64,000 nt of DNA from Caenorhabditis elegans. Lineage: Eukaryota > Nematoda > Chromadorea > Rhabditida > Rhabditidae. The number at the start of each line of letters is the position of its first letter. Positions within the stretch are counted from its first letter, which is position 1. The translations under genes and the position numbers were made by a program. Of the stretch, positions 32,750-44,500 are shown piece after piece. The notes beneath the pieces were generated by a model that saw only the letters and a list, made by a program, of their open reading frames with translations, searched no databases and had not been told where the DNA came from. The stretch lies in NCBI RefSeq assembly GCF_000002985.6, contig NC_003284.9, positions 9,982,001-10,046,000 of the forward strand, in the 5' to 3' direction.

Positions 32750-32890
32750 TTAACATTCAGTGCAATTATGACAATTTTCAGGTATTGTTTGGAGAAAATA
32801 ATTTCCAGCAGGGAAATATATAAAGACTTCATTGAATACACAAGACATTTCTTTTTTGCATAATCCAGAGCACGGGAGGTTTTTGTTCAT
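32750..32890 (-). CDS. Candidate Cys-rich secreted peptide exon
   Basis: An open frame from ATG at 32890 encodes 46 residues with six cysteines: PCSGLCKKEMSC near the start and ENCHNCTEC at the end. The frame is open upstream to about 32940. Just upstream (about 32940-33010) another frame encodes a signal-like hydrophobic stretch, LNLVTVLSCLLLGNV. The two do not join in frame by any good splice site I can see, and the upstream stretch lacks an ATG. Either a first exon is missed or the gene is broken. Family not recognised. Confidence 0.3.
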   Translation of the reverse strand: MNKNLPCSGLCKKEMSCVFNEVFIYFPAGNYFLQTIPENCHNCTEC

Positions 32891-33089
32891 TTTGACCAGA
32901 AATGTGATGAGACTTAAATGGTGGCTTCGGCAGACTGCTTATAGATTTATTTACATTCCCTAATAGTAAGCAGCTCAACACGGTGACTAGATTTAGATTA
33001 AACTTTCGAATGTGATACTTGATGGAAACAGTGATATGAATATTATTTAAAACGTTTTATTAAAGAAATTTGTATAATAATTATTGAAC

Positions 33090-35672
33090 TCAGATTCCAT
33101 AAGTGAAATTGAAACTTTTCGATGTTTTCAAAAGATCTTTAAAGAAACCGCCTACATCCTTGTTTGCAGAACTACTTTTTACTGCATAATCTTCAACTTT
33201 AACATCATCTCCAAACGGCTTGCAAAATTCTTCCTAGATAATAATTTTTCTGGAATAGCTAAAAACGAACTTACATGTTTTGCAAACATTCTGTCCCCTA
33301 TGCGACAGCCATACAGCGTTTTGAAAAGAGGATATTGTCGAACAGCACAATTGAGGGATGTTTCCAATGGATTATGATGAGGAATAAGTTCGTTTTTCCT
33401 TTCTGATTGTTTACAAAGTCCCCCCACAATTGTTTCGAGTGCTTCTTTTAGCTGAAAACTTGTTTAAGATAAACATGGCTCGGCTCAGTTATGCTTTTTA
33501 TTTTTGCATGTATGATCATTTTGCAAATTCAAATGAAACTGAGCCAATGGAATTTTTGAACGCTCTTGCCGAATTCTGGTTTTGCTTTCCAAATTTTTTT
33601 CTCTGTTTGTCACACTTAATTTTTGTATGTTTTACATTAAAGCAAATTTGCATGTTTTTTTTCAGTTTTTCATCTCCAAAAAACTACCTGTTTTTCATTT
33701 GTAGACTTGATTGTCGCCATTTTCATAATCATCCTCATCGCCATTATGTTCACGACATCTTCATGGGCAACATCTTTGTTGAACCATCCACTTATCGGTT
33801 TCTGGAAATTAAAAGTTGTTGTTGAACAGAGTGTTAAGCAAGCAGTGCGTGTGAGTCTTCAATATTCCATCAGTATTAGATCGAGGGGATCTTCTATGAA
33901 TATCAGGAGCTAAGAAACCTTCTCCGAAAATTCGGATCCCTTTTCTAAACTATCATCTGATTTTTTTTCATGATAAAAATTGCCAAGTATTTTTATGTTC
34001 CATCATACCACTGCATCGGTGTCTCCCAACATCTGCACCTCTCGTCGTGCACATTGCAGTGCAGCTGTTGTCACATTTGAGTTCATCAAAAAGTTTCCGT
34101 AGGGATACACCCTATGCATGATTTCATGTGTTGTGACAAATATTGTGTCAGCGATCTGCAACATAATCAGAAGTATGTTGAAAAAAAGCGAACACTCACT
34201 GCTTTTTCTGGCTGGTTGAGATCATTTCTGGTTATCACAGTGATATGATTGTTATTCAAATATTGAAAACCATCATTTGCTGGATTGGCGACTATTGCTT
34301 GGAATAAAAAACGAATGTCATACTCTGAAATAGTTTTCGCAAAAAGAGTCATGGAAGCATCTATTGCACCAAGTCGTAGTATTTTCTCAGCAATTGGATT
34401 TGTGAGATCTCTGAAATAAAATATTGGTAAATCAGAATAGTATAGTATTTCGTAGAATAAAATATCTTCTTTGTCTTTCCACCGAATCAACTAATTTAGT
34501 TTGAAAATTGCGTTGCATTTTATAAAAATTTGGGGCTTATAAATGATGGGTTTTTAACCCAGAAAATCCAACCTAACCCGCATTAAATTTCCATTTTGAA
34601 TGAAAATATGTAGGAAATTGTTTTTTGGCGGTCTGAAAATGCCTAACAAGTAGCAAAGTTCTAGGAATACAATAAGAAAATAGTTTTCCAGTAGTCAAAT
34701 TGTTGAAAAAGTTGAGTCATTTTAACTATAACCTTTAAATTCACGTATAAAACATTGAGATAAGCACACACAACACTAAAAAACTAATTTTAAAATGAGA
34801 ACTTACTTTGGAGACAACCATTTTTTCAAGCGATAATACTCCGTTTCATATACCAGTTTAGCTTCTTTATATACTGTTATGTTATTAAAATCGTAGAATG
34901 CAAAGTAAACTTTTGACATTTCAATGCCTTTCTTCATTGATTTTTTCGCTGCTTCTGATATTGTTGTTGTTTCTAATTCATTTATTGCATTTGTTTTCAG
35001 TGTATTGAACAAATGGTGCAGGAATTTGTTTTTACTGGAAATAGGTATTTCCATTTGTTGCAAAATCTCTGTATTTGCATGAAGGGCGTTGTAGAAAATG
35101 TTCGCCATCTGAAAATATTATTTCGTTCTAGAATACACGGACTTCTTCGGATTACCGTCGTATTTATTTCTTTTAATCTGCTAACAACTGCTGTGTACCT
35201 TTCCGAATGAATCATTTTGTTTTCAGAATGCAAATCTCCAAAGTAATCTACCGTAAAAACTCCAGTAAACAAAACTTCAATTTCCGTACACCATTTCATT
35301 ACACGAGTCAGCTTGACAATTTTGTCCAATGCTATGAACGTTCCATTATTTTCTATTGTGACATTTGGTTTCTGAAAATAAAACAAAAGATCAATTGATA
35401 TCATTTAAGTATTACCAAAATTTCTAGTTCCTGGTTCATTTTGGTAAAGGTGAGATTGCTAATTGATCGAGTGTCCTTTGCGCAAACATAGTCGTAGAAA
35501 TCATTACATGGACTTTTAGATATGTCGATTGACTGCAACTGTCTTTTAATAAATGCAGTCAGATAACGAAAATTGTTACATCTTCCACTTTCCTTAAATA
35601 CATTAAACAAACCTTATGAAAACTTTGTGATACTGTCGTTAAAACAATAATAAAAATGAATCCGAACTTCAT
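33090..35672 (-). CDS. M13 (neprilysin-like) peptidase, short diverged copy A
   Basis: Nine exons: 35634-35672, 35416-35592, 35156-35371, 34807-35108, 34200-34410, 34009-34155, 33688-33801, 33275-33451, 33090-33233. They sum to 508 residues plus stop in frame. The signal peptide MKFGFIFIIVLTT starts at 35672. The M13 N-terminal signature SPCNDFYDYVC follows. The zinc motif is THEIMH, so HExxH is intact. The third-ligand motif, normally ENIAD, is EDVVN here: the zinc-binding Glu stays and the Asp is replaced by Asn. The transition-state His region is PHHNP, where the family has D-V-H-S/P-P, so the Asp before it is gone. The tail has the usual YGCRIGDRM and a conserved Cys (EEFCKPF). Typical M13 proteins are about 750 residues, so this one is much reduced. 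The first intron and the last are each only 41 nt. Predicted secreted; activity uncertain. Confidence 0.85.
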
Positions 35673-36424
35673 GTTTCATAAAATATCAGCTCACAGTTTG
35701 TATCCCAGTCACGAATCAGTAGAGAGCACCGAGTATGTTCTTGATATGATGAACGTGAAAGACACCTGCTTGATTTTTGCGGCACGTCTCACCTGTCGGA
35801 TCAAATTTCATTCGACAGACTCATGACTGCGGCTAGTATTTCAAGCTGACGTCGTCGATTTCAAATTTGTCCTTAGACAAGATAGTAATATTAGAGGAGT
35901 TTTTTGGGTTGAAAGAAACAAGTCAAGTTGATTCGGACAATTTCGCTACAGTTTATATATGATTTGGTTTTGGAACAAGTCAATCGGCGCTAGGCCAACA
36001 ACTGCCATTCTTTTGGTCAAACGTCAAAAATCGAGAGAAAAGAGAAACAATTTGGGTGTGTTTATTTTCAAACTCAATTTGATTGAAAAAAATATATTTA
36101 GAGGGGGATTCGAACACCAAATGAATCACATTTTAGTTTAAATTGATAAGAATATTTATATGAAAAAAACAGATGATATTGGTGAATATGAAAGTGTCAT
36201 GGTAGTTTGTAAAAAACATCAGTAGTGTCAAAATTTAATATATTTTATAAGTAGCGTGAAAACTGTTGCAGGCCAAATGAATGAAGATCTGAAATTTAAA
36301 AAAACTACATACATCTTTGCAGTGAAATAATGAATCACTAGTTTTGATTTATTACTAGAAAGTTATTAAGTATTTCTGAAGTATGATCTAGAAAATGTCA
36401 GAAATACAACTATATGCAAAATTT

Positions 36425-36497
36425 CGACCACGGTAGGATTCGAACCTACAATCTTCTGCTCCGTAGGCAGACGCGTTATCCATTGCGCCACGCGGCC
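36425..36497 (-). tRNA. tRNA-Arg (anticodon ACG)
   Basis: The minus strand reads GGCCGCG at the 5' end, paired with CGTGGTC near the 3' end (with wobble pairs). The anticodon stem TCTGC/GCAGA encloses the loop CTACGGA, giving anticodon ACG (read as ICG, decoding CGU/CGC/CGA). The T arm is TAGGTTCGAATCCTA. Length is 73 nt with no intron, and a TTTT terminator follows at lower coordinates. It starts 38 bp past the stop codon of M13 copy B on the same strand, but is transcribed by Pol III from its own A and B boxes. Confidence 0.97.
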
Positions 36498-36535
36498 ATG
36501 CTTTTTGTACGGTTTCTTTGGATTCAATAATGTGG

Positions 36536-39500
36536 TTAGAGCGCGTACCTGCTAGTAGATGCAATCTCTGACTTTCGCAGTTCAGTTTCATTTTCTGAAT
36601 CATCAAGTCCATCAGAAACCTCATCCAATTCTCTTTCAACACTTGATTCTTCATCACTCTCCGACGATGATGATGATGAACTCTCTGCACTACCTTCTTT
36701 AGATTCTTCTTGTTCTTCGACTTCTTCCACAGTGATATCAAAAAGTTTTCCCTCAAATGTTGTAATGTTTGCAGCATCTAATTCGACGGCGGTATCTTCG
36801 AGAACATCCATAAAATGAGTCAGTACAAACAGGTCGTCGTTTTCAATTTTTTGTGACTTGTACTCCTCAACGTCAATGTCCATATTCAAAGTTTTGCAAT
36901 AATTTTCTGGTGCAACATACATCCGATCCCCAGGTTTACAGTTGTATAAAGAATTGAATGTTGGCATTTCAGAAGCGGCTACATTTATCGAAACATCAAG
37001 TGGATTGTGATGAAGATTCTCTCTGTTCTTTGTACAAAACCGTGCCACTGACCGTTCCACAGTATCACGAATCTTCAATACATTACGTTATATTTATCAC
37101 AAAAAACAGTGTTCAGGACTTACTTCTTGGCTGTCGGATGTTTTTTGAGCAACATATAAAAGCATAAGACGCAGTCCAGCTACGTTCGCACTGTCTTCGT
37201 AGGAAAATGGAGCGCCAGTCCAATTTGCACGGTTTGTCTGAAAATTTCTCAATTATTTGTTTGTCCCAATTGTCCTGCTAATTGGGCCAATCGTGGAAAA
37301 TGATGTTTTGTAAATGGTTCCTTCCAAAATATGTTGGCAGTTTCATTATTTGAATATAACTAGCCCGTGTGGATGTTTTTTTCAACTATTTTGAAAGAGT
37401 TCTTAAATTTGTTAAGATTTTTGTTTGTGTTAAGATTGTTAAGAATTTATTAAAACTCTTCAGATTTTATTAAACCAACCAAATTGCACATGATTCTGCA
37501 ATTTTAATCAAACCTTATAAGCAGCAGCAAAGTGATCAATTCGATCAACAACACACTGCTTTTCAGATGCCCAAGTGGCTTCATCAAATACTGGAGGATC
37601 CACGTTATAGTGAACATGTTGAAGTTCGTGACATAAAACATACAAAAATTGATCGTACTAAAAAATAAATTTGGAAAAGAAAAGATCGGTGAGTACCAAC
37701 CACGGATTTTGGATCAGCAATTGGGTTAAACATTGTAAACACTGAAATGTGAATCTCATTTTGATAATTGAACGAAAGTCCGGAAGCTGCTGCAGTGATA
37801 TGTTGGAATACAAATCTTGATGTAAAACTAGTGATATATTTTTCGAAAATTTCCATAGCTGGGTTTACTGCAGCAACGCGTATGATTTTATCGACAATAA
37901 TTGGAGAAAGATTTCTGAAAAAATATTCTTCAGTTCTATTAATTCCAGATCTTTTATGTGTTGCAACATGCTTTTTTGAAATATAACATTTGTAGAGTAT
38001 TTTTTGAAATAATTGTTTTTTGAACGTTGTGACTTTGGAAACGATTAACTTTGTACATTTTCAAAATGTATGAACACTGTGCACAAAACAATTGCTCAGA
38101 TGCCGGTAAATAGGTAAATATTAACTATTTTCATCATTGTCTTCTTATAGAACACCATTTTTTTCAATTCTAAACTCACGGCTCATAAATCATTATTTTT
38201 AGTCTGTAGTATTCCTTCTCGTACGCCGTTTTTGCATCCCTCCAAACTTTAACATCATTGTACTCCAAGTACGGAAATATTATCTTCAAATTTCGCACAT
38301 TTTCAATCAGTTCATTTTTACGATCTTCGCTGAACTTAGACATGGTTCTAATGTTCAATATGTGGATGTCCCGAATTTCATCAAAAAGACCATGATAGAA
38401 ATGATTTCGGGTCGAAATCGGGATCTTGAGTTCCGTAAGATATTCAACAGATAGCTTCAAGCTTTTGTAAAATTTTGTGAGAATCTGAAATAAAAAATTT
38501 GAATCAAAGATTTTTAAAACCATGTTCGTACTTGGAAATCGTATCCTTCAAAGCTATTCTCAAGGTTTTTATATTTTTCATGTGCGTCTAAGTTCAAAAA
38601 GCTCTCGTGCTTCTTTTGGTGTTCATTCCAGTTTACTCCTTTCCAATAAGTGTTGAATTGTACCAACCATTTTGAAACAATATCTGGATTTACAGATTGC
38701 CAAAGACGTCTGAAATTTGTTTTTTGTAGGTGCAAGGGAAAATGTATGTACTCACTGCTTGTTTGAGGCATGAAAAACATATTCTTGATATTGCTGAAAA
38801 GTAATTAATTTCTAAAAAAATGATCATGGCTACTTACATCGATATCATCGGATACCTCCATTGCTCTAACATCTCGAAGTCGGGAAGGAACACGTGTGAT
38901 ATTCTTATGGCAAATATACTCGTAGAAATTGTTACACGGAATAGGATGCTCGGAGCTCAAGTCCTTCAAAAAAAGTTGTATTTCTAACTTGGCTGTCGAT
39001 ATGCAACAGAAGCGAATAATTCTTCAACTGAGAAACGTTTTGTCAAAAAAAAAACATTCGATTTGATTTATCTATTTTCTCAAATCATTAATCTATTTTT
39101 TTCCGTTTCATCAAAGTACAGCAAATATCCGATACATCAGGTGTTGGCACTTCATCAAAATAATTGAGGAAATGCCGCCAATTGTATGATTTTTGATTTT
39201 GTGATGATACTTTTGAAAACTTTATTTGAAATGTGATTCTCTGACCATAATGAACATTTTAAAACATTTTTGAAATTTTATATTTCGAGTCAAAAAGTGG
39301 TGAAAACTTTACGCTGTTTTTTGGAAAAGTCTAACGCACTTTAGCATGTTGAACCCCTACAGTGTTGAAACATGAGTGTTTTAAGCGTAAAACTGGAAAA
39401 AAAAGATTTTTTGATTGCCCACTTCCAAAAAATCTGACGAAAACTGAGTAAAAGATTTAAATAATTCCTCGCTGGCCATACTTCATCTTTAAAGCCTCAA

Positions 39501-39905
39501 TCCTGTACTGGCATGCTACCAGACCAGTCGCATTTTGTGGATAAATAGGTATTTTTTAGAAAAAGTAACTTTGAATGAGCTCAAAGCGGTACTCAGTCAG
39601 TGAAAAAGCACTTAATCGATTCACAATTTTATTAATTAATGGTTAACCTTTAATCGGCTTGAAATAAAACTATTGTTATTTGTTGAACAATTTTCTAAAA
39701 CTTTAAGAACTTCAAAACTCAGTATTCCAGTCATTTATTAGTTTCAAAATCTTAAACAAAACATTAACTTTTTAGCGGATCTGAAGTTTAATATGTAGTA
39801 AACAAGAAAAAGGGAACAGACAACATAAATAAAATGCTCACTGACCTGATCGCCATTACCAAAAACAGCCCATAGTGCTATAGAAGGTAGGAAATACAAC
39901 TTCAT
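36536..39905 (-). CDS. M13 (neprilysin-like) peptidase, diverged copy B with acidic Ser-rich tail
   Basis: Exons: 39846-39905, about 38989-39027, 38838-38963, 38756-38793, 38532-38709, 38180-38484, 37701-37914, 37514-37657, 37124-37237, 36536-37072; about 584 residues. The start MKLYFLPSIALWAVFG at 39905 is a signal peptide or anchor, parallel to copy A's MKFGF. The same frame extends upstream to 40028 with a basic, type-II-like cytoplasmic tail but no ATG, so an upstream exon is possible. The M13 signature is PCNNFYEYIC. HExxH is present as CHELQH; the ENIAD motif is EDSAN (Asp to Asn, Glu kept); the catalytic His region is LHHNP. The Asn-Ala-Tyr-Tyr substrate motif is degenerate. The C terminus adds about 110 residues rich in Glu, Ser and Asp (Ser run at about 36665-36690), unusual for M13. 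The exon 2/3 junction needs a 25-nt intron or a different acceptor. Tandem duplicate of copy A, which lies downstream. Confidence 0.8.
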
Positions 39906-40149
39906 GATGATGTTCCAACTCAGAAGTTTCTTCTTTTTATTCTCGTACTGCTCCACGTAGTTAGCAATCTGAATATCATCAACTGTTCTATTTCTTCTTT
40001 TCGTTTTTTCTTTACGTTTCAAAACCACGCCCTATTGCCGAACTCTGGTGAAACACTAATAGCTTTTGACGAAACGCAGATGATGATCTGACATAAAACC
40101 ACACAAAAAACTATGCCGATTCGATTGGGACCAAGAAGATTTGATGAAA

Positions 40150-40313
40150 AGCACGGGATGAATTGCAACTCTTGTGTAATCAACCATGCTCTGCCAGTGG
40201 TTTATCATTTAGTGTCCACTTGTGTTATCTTCTTGCGGATCAATCGAAAAGCAATGAATTGGATAAACAGATTGATGCCAATGAATCAAGAAACTTCGAT
40301 GATGATGACAGGT
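40150..40313 (+). other. Coding-looking orphan fragment
   Basis: One frame is open and non-repetitive, beginning DELQLLCNQPCSASGLSF. It then runs YLLADQSKSNELDKQIDANE and ends NFDDDDR at a GACAG/GTTAAAT donor. Its upstream boundary is poor (stops at about 40140, weak AG) and no partner exon was found. It could be an exon of an unresolved gene or a pseudogene remnant. Confidence 0.25.
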
Positions 40314-41280
40314 TAAATCGTCGTTTTTTTTATTGTCTTCTTGTCTGCCAACGTGTATGTTGTTTTTAGCAATGCAATTGTCTGCTCAAGCTACATTGAT
40401 ACGAAAACTGAGTAACTCGGAAACACTGCTGCTGTTGTGAACAATTGTTCTTGCCAAACACCTAATCGCGGTCCATGAGAAAACGTTAGCAGTTGCTCCT
40501 TTTCATAACGTTAAACATACTTGTATATACGAGAAGTCTGTACTTGAGTATGATTTATGAAACTCAAAATAAGAAAGTGAAAGAAATAAAGCTGCCCGGA
40601 AAAAATTAAGGAAAATAAAATAAAGACAAAGTATGTATGCAAAACTACAAACAAAATAGCATTAAAATGTACGAAAGTGTTTTGTAAATTTTAGAAAACT
40701 TATGAAACCTTTAAAATCTTCTTAATTGAAAAAGGATTTATAAAATATAAAATATTAACAAGTTTCAGAAAAATGATCAATTCGACTGAGACATTTGAGA
40801 AAATGTATTCAAACTGTTCTAACTAGAGTATGACAATGGTCCTTTACTTTGAAAAAAGTTTTGCTGGTGACATGACGAATTTCTTAATCTCTGTGGCTAC
40901 AAATATATGAGAAAAAACAATTGTACTTGTGTACTGGAATTTGTTTAGTGCCCTTCTGAATGTGTGAAACGTTCCTGGTCATTTTTTGAAGATCTGCTCA
41001 CCAAATTTGGTAGGTAATGTTAGTGCTTCAATATTCTAACTTTTATGTATATCACCCCCACAAGTTCTTGAAGATACAATAACCGAATGTTTTGTGTTTT
41101 TTGGCATAAACTTAATGAATGTTTTGAACAAAAAGTATGGACTTTTTTTTCCATTTCTGTGTATTTTTTTTTTGAAGTAACAATGTAATTTTACAAAAAT
41201 TTTGATAAATGGCTATATTCACAAAAACTTTCAAGTTATCCATCTTGCATACCTATGTATGTACCAGTTCCACACATTTA

Positions 41281-41392
41281 GCGCCATAACTTTTTTTTGA
41301 GAAATTTTCAGAACGTATCATTGCGGAATTTAGTAGTTTTGGACCATTTTAGTTCTATAAAAGCTCAAATTGGTCTCAAATTTCGGTACTCC
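41281..41392 (-). repeat. Degenerate dispersed repeat, copy B
   Basis: The reverse complement begins GGAGTACCGAAATTTGAGA and ends ACGTTCTGAAAATTTCTCAAAAAAAAGTTATGGCGC in two matching blocks, the same order as 27511-27615. Non-coding. Confidence 0.65.
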
Positions 41393-41475
41393 ACCTGCAC
41401 CACCTGCTTGTGCAGTTTTCCCACACTTTATTGAATCATCGCATTTGGTGATAAAGAGAAAAGTTTGAAACACAG

Positions 41476-41526
41476 TTGGGGACGATGTTGGGGAGATTAT
41501 AGTTGGGGAGTTGGGGAGTTGGGGAG
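41476..41526 (+). repeat. TTGGGGAG short tandem repeat
   Basis: Irregular tandem units of TTGGGGA(G) with at least five GGGG runs in 50 bp. Potential G-quadruplex former. Confidence 0.75.
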
Positions 41527-44500
41527 ATTATAAAAAGCTTAGCTTTTTTTCTTTAAACTTTTGAAACAACATAAACTTTTTTTACAATTTTTTTGGGAAG
41601 GCTCCTGATGATATTCGATATTTTGTGGCAATTTTGAGTTTATTAAAATAAAACCGTTTTATCGGTTATTGCTACTTTCCAATTTTATACTTTTCACTTT
41701 TCAAAGAAAAAATGTCACTCTTTTGCATTTTTTAAGCATTTAAAATTCTTCACGTTTTGACGTCTGGATATCAAAATTTCATTTTTTTTGTCATCTATTT
41801 TCCATGCCGAAAGGTTTAAATTGATAAGAAAAATAAAGAAAACATGTGAACTCACATATCGAAACAAAAATGATTTTATGGCAGAGATATTGTTTTTCTA
41901 TAAAATTTCAGTTCACTTTTTGTTTCTGCGGAAAAAAAAGTTTCTCATACACATTAATTTTATAACGGTTTGAGTTTTTGTAGTATGTATATAATTTAGT
42001 TTTATGTTATCAGAATTTGTTTTTCGTATGTAACCATAGCTACAATCCCTGCTAAATTAATCTATTTAAAAGACGTTATTTCATTTGTTGTCTGTTATTC
42101 CGACGTCGCCTTATTTTGATTTTTTTTTTCCATAGATTAACTTTCTTTTCTCATTGTTCTTCTTTACCAAACATTTTCCCCACATCCAATACTCGCTTAG
42201 TTGAAGATTCAATGAAAATAATTTTTTGGAGGAAACAGACGCAAAAAAAAAAACGCATTGCATTCCATTTAAGAGTTTTGCTGAGCATGTTAAAATGACG
42301 TTATGTATATTTCTTCTTTTTTTGACATTTGCTTTTCTTCATTTGAAAACCAACGAAGTTTATCCTTTACATAAAATTCTGCAAAAAGTTGAAGATAAAC
42401 CGTTGAATAGGGAACAAAAATGTGTCTTCATCGTTCTTTTTTTCTCGCAGAAGTTTTTTCCTCATATCTTTTTATTTTAGTTTTGCTGCTTCACGAAACA
42501 ACAACACCTGCTGTTCTTTCTCTTTCCAGGTCATTATTACAATCATTGAAAAATATAACTGGGCCAAGATTTGGGATTTGGGATTAGATTTGGGATGCCA
42601 TCTTTCATTTCCGGAAAATAGAAAAATGTTGTGTGGAAAAGAATCGAATGAGCTTTTCGTCCTATGATTTAGTGCTGAAGTTGGTAGAAGAATGAATGGG
42701 TAAGGCGGAGAAGAAGTAAGGAAAAACGCAAAATCTCAAGGGAAATGACAACAAAATAAAGTAGTAAGGAATGTATGCTTATTCAAAAGTTTGAGACTTA
42801 AAGTTGTAAATATTTCCAAAAATTAGTTGCTCGCTTGAAAATACAATAATAATCCACTACATACAAACCACTGTTATATTTGAATTTTTTTTTCATCATT
42901 CATCATCTTTTTCATTCTTTTTCCATTTTTTTTCATTCTTGCAAAATCCAAATCACGAGAACAGGCTGAAACACAGGCAGATTACGTCTGAAATGTAATT
43001 GACTTTAAGTATATTCATCTTCAAATTTTCAGGTATTTTCATTTGTATTCCAAGATGTATTGATGAACTGAAACGAAACATTGAGTATATTACATATAAC
43101 GAGCGTTAAATATTTGGATTATTTCCACAAAAACATTGGATAGAATTTATAAAATTTTTAATTGTCTTCTTTCAATGTAAAAAAACCATCTACGCTGCCT
43201 CCCACTTTGTCTTTAGTTTTGTTTTGTCGCTCCATTTCTATTCTACGTCATCGTTTTCTTTATACCATAAATTGTGTTTAAAATGGACGCAGGACACGTT
43301 TTATTTCTTATTTTTCAAATCTCGGACTGTTTGTTCTTTTTTTTCTGTTAGTTTCTGTAGTTCTTCAAACTGTAGCCAAACTTCAGGTACAAAGTTATGA
43401 AGAAACTCGAGTGTTGTGGGGTTTATTCTGTTTCGTTCACCTGTCATCTTTTGTCTCTAGTTAGAAAAAAATGATGTCACTTTTCTGAAACAATTCCACG
43501 TTGTTTATCACATATTCTATTGCACTATGCATAATATTAATGAAAAGAAAAAAAAAATTAATGAATTAGTTTATTTTTTTACAATAAAATCTGAAAATTC
43601 TTTTTTTTTTCAATCCCTAATCATTTTTCAAGGTTTAGTACAAAATATTTTAAGGAATTTTCTCTAGAGCATCAAATTATTCGAATTCTTAAACAGAATT
43701 CAAAATAGTCAAAAAATACAACATTTTCGGGATTCCTTCAAAATGTATATAACAAATGTGTGGCTAGTCCGAACTGAAAAGATAAAATGTAATTTAGCTT
43801 AAATCTCTAAAATTGCAAACATTTTTTTCCGCTGTGGGATATTTATATTAATTTAATCAATATTTGAATTCATTCAGGTTTTTTTCAATGACGAGTGTAT
43901 AAAATCTGAATTGCCAATTTGTGTGAACTCATCAACTTAAAAAGTACCAAAATTAACAATAATCGTGGAGTAAATAACACAAATATTCAAAATAAAGAAA
44001 GTTGTTAAATAAAAATACATTTACCGGTTATGATACACAGGTAACTTAGTAAAATTGGTGGTATTAGCTAAATTTCCTTCAATTTCAATTTTAAACAGCC
44101 ATTGAAAAACTCTTTTTGGACTACATCAAGTATTTTATATCAAACCACCCGTTTCCCCACTCCACCTGTCATAGTAAATAAAAACGAACTCAATCAAGCC
44201 GCAATACTCAAGTACATAAACAATATGTTTCAATAATTCGCGCCTAGCAACCGAAGTGCATGCTCGAGTAACCAATATAAGGTGTCGAAGAAAACAAACT
44301 GCAGCGGGACACAGCGATTAAATCAATCTAGCGTGGTGGTCATATAAGAAGTGCGAGAATATACTGAAGACGTACGCAAGTAGTAGTGTCCAGTTCCACT
44401 AACTATCGGTCGTTTGCCTCCCTGTTTCTTCCATTCATGCGTGCCCTCTTCTCCTCTTTCTCTTACTCCCGCGATTCTATTTCTCGACCACTCTCTATGT

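Noticed and set aside
36101..36125. GGGGGATTCGAACACC, resembling a tRNA T arm
   Set aside because: No acceptor, D or anticodon stems around it.
39744..40028. 94-residue minus frame beginning at 40028
   Set aside because: The apparent start is a GTG, not ATG. Only the part from 39905 to 39846 is used here as the M13 copy B first exon; the basic upstream part is noted as a possible alternative N terminus.
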